A DNA stretch of 64,000 nt from Pseudomonas sp. SCA2728.1_7 (GTDB lineage: Bacteria; Pseudomonadota; Gammaproteobacteria; Pseudomonadales; Pseudomonadaceae). The notes under the pieces were generated by a model. The model did not search any database, was not told the DNA's origin, and saw only the letters and a program-made list of their open reading frames with translations. The stretch's first letter is position 1. The number at the start of each line of letters is the position of its first letter. Location of the stretch: positions 434,001 to 498,000 of the forward strand of contig NZ_CP073104.1 of the NCBI RefSeq assembly GCF_018138145.1, written 5' to 3'. Of this stretch, positions 57,733 through 64,000 are shown piece by piece. The position numbers and the translations under genes were made by a program.

Positions 57733-58425
57733 TCAGTCGCCCAAGGCGAACGCCACCGCCGACTGCGCATGCAGCTCGGTGGTGTCGAGCAGGGGCAGGG
57801 TGCTGTGTTCGGGTTTGAGCAACAGGCCGATTTCCGTGCAGCCGAGGATGATTGCCTGAGCGCCGCGCGCGGTGAGGGATTCGATCACTCGCTGATAGAT
57901 TTGTCGCGACTGATCGCTGATCACGCCGACGCAGAGTTCGTCGTAGATGATTCGGTGCACGTCCTTGCGCTCGGCTTCGTCCGGCACCAATACCGTCAAA
58001 CCCTGAGCAATCAAACGTTGCTTGAGAAAGTCCTGTTCCATCGTGAATGCCGTGCCGAGCAAGCCGACGGTGCGAGCATCAATCTCCAGCGCAGCGTGTG
58101 CGGCCGGTTCGGCAATATGCAGAAACGCAATGCTGATCGCCGCCTGAATCTGTTCGGCCACCTTGTGCATGGTGTTGGTACACAGCACCACACATTCCGC
58201 GCCGCCGGCTTCGAGCCTGCGCGCGGCATCGACCAGAATCGCTGCCGCATCGTCCCAGCGCCCGGCGTGCTGGGCCTGTTCGACAGGGCCGAAGTCGACG
58301 CTGTACATCAGCAATTGCGCCGAACGCAACGGGCCGAGACGATCCCGGACTTGCTGATTGATGAGTCGATAGTATTCGGCGCTGGATTCCCAGCTCATGC
58401 CGCCGATCAGGCCGATGGTGCGCAT
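57733..58425 (-). CDS. Aspartate/glutamate racemase family protein
   Basis: The 230-residue protein has the Asp/Glu racemase fold with two catalytic cysteines, in VVLCTNTMHKVA and AIILGCTEIGLLL, and the IGLIGGMSWESSAEYYRLIN start of the RacX/YgeA group. It interconverts L- and D-forms of an amino acid without cofactor; broad-specificity D-amino acid production is known for this group. Stands alone on the minus strand. Confidence 0.93.
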   Translation of the reverse strand: MRTIGLIGGMSWESSAEYYRLINQQVRDRLGPLRSAQLLMYSVDFGPVEQAQHAGRWDDAAAILVDAARRLEAGGAECVVLCTNTMHKVAEQIQAAISIAFLHIAEPAAHAALEIDARTVGLLGTAFTMEQDFLKQRLIAQGLTVLVPDEAERKDVHRIIYDELCVGVISDQSRQIYQRVIESLTARGAQAIILGCTEIGLLLKPEHSTLPLLDTTELHAQSAVAFALGD

Positions 58426-58636
58426 TGGATGTCCTCAGGCAAATGACAGTGTCGAGCGTTCAGGTGTGTCCGGAGTTTCCTGTTGTTCAACATTCGATGC
58501 CAGTAACAAGTGACTGTACTGCTGATCTTTCACGCAAGTGTCATGGTGCTTTATCGGGCTGGTGCAGGTTAAACGTACGCCGGGGCTGGTATCTGCCACT
58601 ATCGACCTTTGCAGCTCCTTTCCGAGGAACACCGCT

Positions 58637-59128
58637 ATGGACGACGTACAACAACTGGGCGAGATGCTTCGTCATTACGCCGAGAGCGAAGCGCACAAGA
58701 AGCAACTGTTCGAGACGCAATCGGCAGCATGGGCATCGCGGATTACTGCGCTGTTCGGCGATATTCAGCAATGGCTGGAACCGGTGCAGGCACCGAATCT
58801 GCTGGAGGTGAGTCGTGAGGCTTATGTCGCGTTCGGGCCAAGCACGCCAGTGGAAACCTCGACCTTCAAGACGGAAAAGCTGAGCATTGTGATTGCCGGC
58901 AAACCGGTGGAGTTCGTGCCGGATGTGATGGGCAGCGCGGGGCAGATTTCATTGGCGGCGATGGGGCTGACGGCGGCGCGTTATGGCAGCATTTCGTTGG
59001 TAGGGCTGCCGAACGGTGAGTGGCAGTGGCGCAAGACCAATGGGCTGAAGGATCCGGATACGTTTGCCTTCGACGCCAACTTCCTAGCCCAACAACTGCA
59101 AAGCCTGATTCCTCGCGACCGTAGTTAA
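58637..59128 (+). CDS. Hypothetical protein
   Basis: The 163-residue protein has a helical N-terminal half (QQLGEMLRHYAESEAHKKQLFETQSAAWASRITALFGDIQQWL) and a beta-rich C-terminal half (LSIVIAGKPVEFVPDVMGSAGQISLAAMGLTAARYGSISLVGLPNGEWQWRK). No signal peptide or known motif. GAGGAACACCGCT gives a plausible ribosome site for ATG 58637; a frame extending to 58538 has none. Function unknown. Confidence 0.65.
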   Translation: MDDVQQLGEMLRHYAESEAHKKQLFETQSAAWASRITALFGDIQQWLEPVQAPNLLEVSREAYVAFGPSTPVETSTFKTEKLSIVIAGKPVEFVPDVMGSAGQISLAAMGLTAARYGSISLVGLPNGEWQWRKTNGLKDPDTFAFDANFLAQQLQSLIPRDRS

Positions 59129-59145
59129 GATCAAGAGCTTACCCC

Positions 59146-59626
59146 CTCACCCCAGCCCTCTCCCCCAGGGGGGCGAGGGGGAAAGGGAGCCGATTGGGGG
59201 ATGGCCAAAACCTGAGTTCGACTGGATATTTCAGGTCGGTGTACCCGAAAAGACACTTTGATCAGTTCGCTCTCTCCCAAGGGGGAAAGGGAGCCGATTG
59301 GGGGATGGCCAAAACCTGAGTTCGACTGGATATTTCAGGTCGGTGTACCCGAAAAGACACTTTGATCAGTTCGCTCTCTCCCAAGGGGGAAAGGGAGCAG
59401 ACCGAGTGCTGATCAAAACTTGAGTTCAACTTGATATTTCAGGTCGGCGTAACTCGAACAAACCACTCGGTCAGTTCCCTCTCCCTCCGGGTGAGAGGGG
59501 AAAGGGAGCCGATCTTCATTGTTTTTGAGATTGCATTCACCCGAGATATTTCAGGTCGGCGTCACTCGAACAAACCACGCGGTCAGTTCCCTCTCCCTCT
59601 GGGAGAGGGCTAGGGTGAGGGCAGCC
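59146..59626. repeat. 104-bp tandem repeat array bounded by inverted ends
   Basis: Two identical 104-base units (59181-59284, 59285-59388), a diverged 111-base unit (59389-59499) and a fourth partial copy (from 59500) share GAAAGGGAGC and GATATTTCAGGTCGG. The array starts with CCCTCACCCCAGCCCTCTCCC and ends with GGGAGAGGGCTAGGGTGAGGG, nearly inverse complements. No gene is seen in the 511-base gap. Confidence 0.88.
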
Positions 59627-59639
59627 CATCTGACACCCC

Positions 59640-59861
59640 TCACATATCGAGATTGACCCACCCCGGCTTCGCCACCTCCGGTGCCACCGCTTTCACGGTT
59701 TTACCGGTGGCCAGCTCCACCCGCCGCGCCACCTCCGGATCATCAGCAAACGGCACCATGCTCGCTTCATCCAGGCTGTCCGCCGTCTCCCGCCGCAAGC
59801 AGTACTCGACCGCCAGCCACAGAAACACCACGCCCAACACATCAAAGAAAATCTCCATCAC
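59640..59861 (-). CDS. CcoQ-like small membrane protein
   Basis: The 73-residue protein has one membrane segment (EIFFDVLGVVFLWLAVEYCL) and a hydrophilic tail (ADDPEVARRVELATGKTVKAV). It lies 15 bases after the orphan ccoN on the same strand. In P. aeruginosa the orphan ccoN4 has such a small partner (from memory). It may stabilise the oxidase subunit. Either of two adjacent ATGs could be the start. Confidence 0.7.
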   Translation of the reverse strand: MMEIFFDVLGVVFLWLAVEYCLRRETADSLDEASMVPFADDPEVARRVELATGKTVKAVAPEVAKPGWVNLDM

Positions 59862-59876
59862 GAGCGGCTCCCTGCC

Positions 59877-61304
59877 TCAGGCGATCTGCGCTTCACGGTG
59901 GGCCAATGCCACGTCGGCAACCCGCACCGTACGCCACACGTTATAAGCCATCAGCAACATCCCGGTGAGGAAGAACACCCCGCCGGCAAAGCGCACGATG
60001 AACCCCGGATGACTGGCCTGCAGCGCTTCGACAAACGAATAGGTCAGCGTGCCGTCCTCGTTGATCGCCCGCCACATCAGGCCTTGGGTGATGCCGTTGA
60101 CCCACATGGAGGCGATGTACAACACCGTGCCGATGGTCGCCAACCAGAAGTGCAGGTTGATCAGCGGCGTGCTGTACATCTGCTCGCGGCCAAACACTTT
60201 CGGCACCATGTGATAGGTCGCGCCGAAGGTGATCATCGCCACCCAGCCCAAGGCGCCGGCGTGGACGTGGCCGATGGTCCAGTCGGTGTAGTGGGAGAGG
60301 GCGTTAACGGTTTTGATCGCCATCATCGGTCCTTCAAACGTCGACATACCGTAGAACGCCAGCGACAGCACCAGGAAGCGCAAAATCGGGTCGGTGCGCA
60401 ACTTATGCCAGGCACCGGACAAGGTCATCATGCCGTTGATCATCCCGCCCCAGCTCGGCGCGAGCAGGATCAGTGACATGGCCATGCCCAGCGACTGCGC
60501 CCAGTCCGGCAGCGCGGTGTAGTGCAAATGGTGCGGGCCGGCCCAGATGTACAGGGTGATCAGCGCCCAGAAGTGCACGATCGACAAACGATACGAATAC
60601 ACCGGCCGATTGACCTGTTTCGGCACGAAGTAATACATCATCCCGAGGAACCCGGTGGTCAGGAAGAAACCCACCGCGTTGTGCCCATACCACCACTGCA
60701 CCATGGCGTCGGTGGCGCCGGAATACACCGGATAGGACTTGAACCAGTCCACCGGAATCGACAGGTGGTTGACCACATGGAGCATGGCGATCACCAGAAT
60801 GAACGCGCCGAAAAACCAGTTGCCGACGTAGATGTGTTTGGTCTTGCGCTGCACCACGGTAGTGAAAAACACCACGGCGTAGGCGACCCAGACCACGGCC
60901 ATCCACACCGCGCCGGAGAATTCGATCTCGGCGTATTCCTTGGTGGTGGTGTAGCCCATTGGCAGGGTGATCAGCATGATCACGATCACCGATTGCCAGC
61001 CCCAGAAGGTGAACGCGGCGAGTTTGTCTGAATACAGCCGCACCTGGCAGGTGCGCTGCACCGCGTAGTAACTGGCGGCGAATTGCGCGCTGCCGGCGAA
61101 TCCGAAAATCACCAGGCTGGTGTGCAGCGGTCGCAGTCGGCCGAAGGTGGTCCATGGCAGGTCCAGGTTCATCTCTGGCCACACCAGTTGCGAGGCGATA
61201 AAAACCCCCATCGCCATGCCCACCACACCCCAAAAGATCGTTGCAATGACGAATTGGCGGACGACCTTGTAGTTGTAAGCCTGTCCGATTGTTGCTGTGC
61301 TCAT
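59877..61304 (-). CDS. ccoN: cbb3-type cytochrome c oxidase subunit I, orphan
   Basis: The 475-residue protein is a Cco[17 protein letters not shown] carries a heme b ligand, [22 protein letters not shown] the helix with the CuB His and the cross-linked Tyr, [14 protein letters not shown] the CuB His pair, and [11 protein letters not shown] the heme ligands. No ccoO or ccoP is encoded here, so it must use subunits from a complete cco operon elsewhere, as shown for the orphan isosubunits of P. aeruginosa, where CcoN4 is linked to cyanide tolerance. I choose MSTATIGQ (start 61304) over a longer frame to 61364. Confidence 0.92.
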   Translation of the reverse strand: MSTATIGQAYNYKVVRQFVIATIFWGVVGMAMGVFIASQLVWPEMNLDLPWTTFGRLRPLHTSLVIFGFAGSAQFAASYYAVQRTCQVRLYSDKLAAFTFWGWQSVIVIMLITLPMGYTTTKEYAEIEFSGAVWMAVVWVAYAVVFFTTVVQRKTKHIYVGNWFFGAFILVIAMLHVVNHLSIPVDWFKSYPVYSGATDAMVQWWYGHNAVGFFLTTGFLGMMYYFVPKQVNRPVYSYRLSIVHFWALITLYIWAGPHHLHYTALPDWAQSLGMAMSLILLAPSWGGMINGMMTLSGAWHKLRTDPILRFLVLSLAFYGMSTFEGPMMAIKTVNALSHYTDWTIGHVHAGALGWVAMITFGATYHMVPKVFGREQMYSTPLINLHFWLATIGTVLYIASMWVNGITQGLMWRAINEDGTLTYSFVEALQASHPGFIVRFAGGVFFLTGMLLMAYNVWRTVRVADVALAHREAQIA

Positions 61305-61530
61305 GGTCAGTTCATCCACGGTTGCAAAGTCTTGCCAGGCCACCCGGTCTGGCATGAGCTGCACTGTAGAAACCCCGCCAGAAACAAAACAGGCTCAGGA
61401 ATCTTAGATTTGTGCGGATCAGATTGACGGGCTGACTGCGGCGTTCTGCCGCGCCCTGATATGGTTTTTATCGCTTCAGGTGAATCTGTAACGTGCTGCG
61501 CTGCTTCGTCATAGTGCTCTGAAGAAAACT

Positions 61531-61619
61531 GTAGGAGTGAGCCTGCTCGCGATAGCGGTGTGTCAGTCAACATCTCAGTTGCCTGACACACCGCTATCGC
61601 GAGCAGGCGAAGGCCTACA
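61531..61619. repeat. REPIN with one degraded arm
   Basis: Left arm 61531-61566 pairs with 61583-61619, but the outer part of the right arm reads GCGAAGGCCTACAG instead of GCTCACTCCTACAG. It lies in the 349-base gap between the divergent ccoN and reductase genes, together with their promoters, none of which is clear. Confidence 0.85.
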
Positions 61620-61653
61620 GGAATTGTGTGCGTCCTGATGAGGTGGCAGTTGC

Positions 61654-63327
61654 ATGTATCAATACGATGATTACGACCGGGCGCTGGTGTTCGAGCGCGT
61701 TGCGCAGTTTCGCGATCAGGTCGAGCGCTTCATGGCCGGGGAACTGAGCGAAGAGGAGTTTTTGCCGCTGCGCCTGCAAAACGGCCTGTACATGCAAAAG
61801 CACGCCTACATGCTGCGCGTGGCGATTCCCTACGGCACGTTGAACGCCAAGCAGATGCGCACGCTGGCGAGCATCGCCAGCGACTATGATCGCGGTTACG
61901 GCCACTTCACCACGCGGCAGAACATGCAGTTCAACTGGATCGAACTGAGCGACGTGCCGGATATTCTCGAACGTCTGGCGCAGGTCAACATGCATGCGAT
62001 CCAGACCTCCGGCAACTGTGTGCGCAACATCACCACCGAGGCGTTCGCCGGGGTCGCGGCGGACGAGTTGATCGACCCGCGTCCACTGGCCGAGATTCTG
62101 CGGCAGTGGTCGACGATCAATCCGGAATTCCTCTTTCTGCCGCGCAAATTCAAGATTGCCATTTGCTCGGCGAAGCAGGATCGCGCGGCGATCATGATGC
62201 ACGACATCGGCCTGTATCTTTACCCCGGTCGCGACGGGCAGATGTTGCTGCGAGTGATCGTCGGCGGAGGTCTGGGGCGCACGCCGATTCTCGGTTTGCA
62301 GATTCGTGAAGGCTTGCCCTGGCAGCATTTGCTGTCCTACGTCGAAGCGGTTTTGCGCGTGTACAACCGCCACGGTCGGCGCGACAACAAGTACAAGGCG
62401 CGGATCAAGATTCTGGTCAAGGCGTTGGGCATCGAGGCGTTTGCCAAGGAAGTCGAGGAGGAGTGGCAACACCTCAAGGACGGCCCGGCGCAGTTGACCG
62501 AGGCCGAATATCAGAGGGTCGCCAGCGCGTTCGTGCCGCCGGTTTATCACACCCTGGCCGACACCGATCTGGACTTCGGCACGCGCCTGGCGGAAAGCCC
62601 GGCGTTTGCCCGTTGGGTCGCGCGCAACGTGCAACCGCACAAGGTGCCGGGTTACACCAGTGTGGTGCTGTCGACCAAACCGGGTATGGCTTCGCCACCG
62701 GGGGATGTCACCGCTGTGCAGATGCTGGCGGTGGCCGACTGGTCGCAGCGTTTCGGTTTTGGCGAGATTCGTATCGCCCATGAGCAGAACATCGTCCTGC
62801 CCGACGTGGCGAAAACCGACCTCTACGCGCTGTGGCAACTGGCGTGCAAACACGATCTGGGCAGTGCCAACGTCGGCCTGCTCACCGACATCATTGCCTG
62901 CCCCGGCGGCGATTTCTGTGCGTTGGCCAACGCCAAATCGATCCCGATCGCCCAGGCGATTCAGGCGCGTTTCGATAATCTCGATTACCTGCACGATCTG
63001 GGCGATATCAGCCTGAACATCTCCGGCTGCATGAACGCCTGCGGCCACCACCACATCGGCAATATCGGCATCCTCGGCGTCGATAAGAACGGCAGCGAGT
63101 GGTATCAGATCACCCTCGGTGGCGCCCAAGGTAAAAACAGCGCGTTGGGCAAAGTCATCGGCCCGTCGTTCAGCGCCGCTGAGGTGCCGCAGGTGATCGA
63201 GCGGATCATCGGCACCTTCGTGCGCTATCGCGAGCACGAGGAATTGTTTGTCGATACCGTGGCGCGGATCGGACTGGAGCCGTTCAAGGAGCGGGTCTAT
63301 CCGAAGACGCTGGAGGCCACGGTATGA
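61654..63327 (+). CDS. Nitrite/sulfite reductase, siroheme and 4Fe-4S enzyme
   Basis: The 557-residue protein has the duplicated siroheme-reductase fold (GYGHFTTRQNMQFNWIEL and FGEIRIAHEQNIVLPDV) and the cluster-binding cysteines: the C-x5-C of ACPGGDFCALA and CMNACGHHHIGNIG. It reduces sulfite or nitrite by six electrons. Located beside DUF934 and opposite the orphan ccoN, like PA4129-PA4134 of P. aeruginosa (from memory). Assimilatory sulfite reductase (CysI-like) is the likeliest function. ATG 61654 with GAGGTGGC upstream. Confidence 0.92.
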   Translation: MYQYDDYDRALVFERVAQFRDQVERFMAGELSEEEFLPLRLQNGLYMQKHAYMLRVAIPYGTLNAKQMRTLASIASDYDRGYGHFTTRQNMQFNWIELSDVPDILERLAQVNMHAIQTSGNCVRNITTEAFAGVAADELIDPRPLAEILRQWSTINPEFLFLPRKFKIAICSAKQDRAAIMMHDIGLYLYPGRDGQMLLRVIVGGGLGRTPILGLQIREGLPWQHLLSYVEAVLRVYNRHGRRDNKYKARIKILVKALGIEAFAKEVEEEWQHLKDGPAQLTEAEYQRVASAFVPPVYHTLADTDLDFGTRLAESPAFARWVARNVQPHKVPGYTSVVLSTKPGMASPPGDVTAVQMLAVADWSQRFGFGEIRIAHEQNIVLPDVAKTDLYALWQLACKHDLGSANVGLLTDIIACPGGDFCALANAKSIPIAQAIQARFDNLDYLHDLGDISLNISGCMNACGHHHIGNIGILGVDKNGSEWYQITLGGAQGKNSALGKVIGPSFSAAEVPQVIERIIGTFVRYREHEELFVDTVARIGLEPFKERVYPKTLEATV

Positions 63328-63803
63328 ATAATTTGTTGCGGCTGGAGCAGGGTGTCGCGCGGATTGTGACGGACGATCCGTGGACGCTGGTGCGCGAGCC
63401 ATCGACGCCAAGGCCTGATGGTTTGTTGATGCTGCCGCTGACGCATTGGCTGGAATCGCCGTCGACTCACGCGGTGTGGCTCGGCCCGGATGATGAGGTT
63501 GAAAGTCTGGTGCCGTGGTTGGCCTCGTTGCCACTGATCGCGCTGGACTTCCCGAGTTTTCGTGATGGCCGCGCTTACAGCCAGGCGTATCTGCTGCGTA
63601 GCCGTTTCGGCTGGGCAGGGGAGTTGCGCGCGATTGGCGATGTATTGCGCGATCAGCTCAGCCACATGCGCCAGTGCGGGTTCGACAGTTTCGCGGTGCG
63701 CGAGGACAAGTCTGCCGAGGATGCGCTGAAGGGGTTGGCCGGCATGAGCGTGTTGTATGGGCGTTCGGTGATCGAGCCACGTCCGCTGTTCCGTCGGCGC
63801 TGA
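63324..63803 (+). CDS. DUF934 protein, partner of the reductase
   Basis: The 159-residue protein has the DUF934 pattern (LPLTHWLESPSTHAVWLGPDDEV, IALDFPSFRDGRAYSQAYLLRSRFGWAGELRAIGDVLRDQLSHMRQCGFDSF). DUF934 genes follow sulfite/nitrite reductase genes in many proteobacteria and may serve in electron delivery or assembly. ATG overlaps the reductase stop (ATGA). Confidence 0.92.
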   Translation: MNNLLRLEQGVARIVTDDPWTLVREPSTPRPDGLLMLPLTHWLESPSTHAVWLGPDDEVESLVPWLASLPLIALDFPSFRDGRAYSQAYLLRSRFGWAGELRAIGDVLRDQLSHMRQCGFDSFAVREDKSAEDALKGLAGMSVLYGRSVIEPRPLFRRR

Positions 63804-63808
63804 CGCTT

Positions 63809-63892
63809 GAAAAGATCGCAGCCTGCGGCAGCTCCTACAGTTGACCTCATGTAGGAGCTGCCGAAGGTTCGGGCCGCGTTCGGACGATCTTT
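63809..63892. repeat. Inverted repeat pair of a second REP class
   Basis: AAAAGATCGCAGCCTGCGGC...GCTCCTACAG and TGTAGGAGCTGCCGAAGG...CGGACGATCTTTT are imperfectly inverted. The remaining bases to 64000 are promoter-like leader DNA of a gene beyond the window; no CDS is visible. Confidence 0.8.
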
Positions 63893-64000
63893 TGATCTTC
63901 GATGTACACCGGGGAAACCCCTAGAAACCTGATGAATCGGGCATTTCTCCTTGGGTCAGTGGTGGCCTTTTGGTAGAGTCGCCGTCGCCAGCGGGTTTTC

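Noticed and set aside
59146..59626. Possible CRISPR array
   Set aside because: The units are contiguous 104-base tandem repeats without short repeats and unique spacers, and no cas genes are nearby.
61615..63534. 639-codon minus-strand frame opposite the reductase
   Set aside because: The plus strand encodes a full siroheme reductase with cluster cysteines; the minus frame has no motif.

Overview
The window is a piece of a Pseudomonas chromosome, most likely from the P. fluorescens group. Three things point there: high GC with pseudomonad codon use, REP/REPIN palindromes of the 'GTAGGAGTGAGCCTGCTCGC' type between many genes, and gene orders typical of Pseudomonas (DUF2341-ExbB/ExbD/TonB secretion locus, orphan ccoN beside a siroheme reductase, DUF6124 gene). 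No database search was possible; family assignments are by recognition of motifs and order.

Positions 1 to about 30,760 are the right-hand part of a prophage that enters from beyond the left edge. It starts inside a lambda-O-like replication gene carrying iteron-like repeats. Then come a lambda-P-like gene, a YbcO-type nuclease, a tyrosine recombinase in the middle of the early region, a Zn-ribbon protein, and antiterminator Q. An AT-rich cargo gene encoding an ApeA-like HEPN anti-phage protein sits between Q and the holin. The late region is a mosaic. A lambda-type packaging and head module (terminase Nu1/A, gpW, portal, ClpP-type protease, gpD, gpE, FII, gpZ) is joined to a P2-type contractile tail module (V, W, J, I, H, fibre chaperone, sheath, tube, E/E', tape measure, U, X, D). 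Lysis genes follow: holin far upstream, then GH19 endolysin with an EF-hand loop, and Rz with embedded Rz1. The right end carries four minus-strand accessory genes and stops at a tRNA-Ser(UGA), the likely attachment site.

Positions 30,768 to 38,000 are ordinary chromosome: BI-1/YccA protein, a YceK-like lipoprotein, an Lrp/AsnC regulator divergent from an EamA exporter with a perfect palindromic operator candidate between them, a DUF3302-HlyD-FUSC efflux operon, and a GapN-type dehydrogenase. Positions 38,062 to 41,106 hold a tight three-gene envelope redox operon (lipo-cytochrome c5, Tat-exported aldonolactone oxidase, Tat-exported PLP-fold protein).

Positions 41,368 to 51,543 hold a two-partner-secretion/TonB locus: PhdA-like protein, TpsB transporter, LamG-ExbB fusion, ExbD, TonB, porin, coiled-coil protein, YbjN protein, PPIase, LysR regulator. 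The order resembles the P. aeruginosa phdA-pdtB-exbB2-exbD2 region, but no TpsA substrate gene lies beside it. Positions 51,544 to 64,000 contain repeat-rich intergenic DNA, a DUF6124 gene, a 1293-residue Ig-like protein with an AT-rich C-terminal module, a GNAT enzyme, an Asp/Glu racemase, a 104-bp tandem repeat bounded by inverted ends, and an orphan ccoN/ccoQ pair divergent from a sulfite/nitrite-reductase-like gene and its DUF934 partner.
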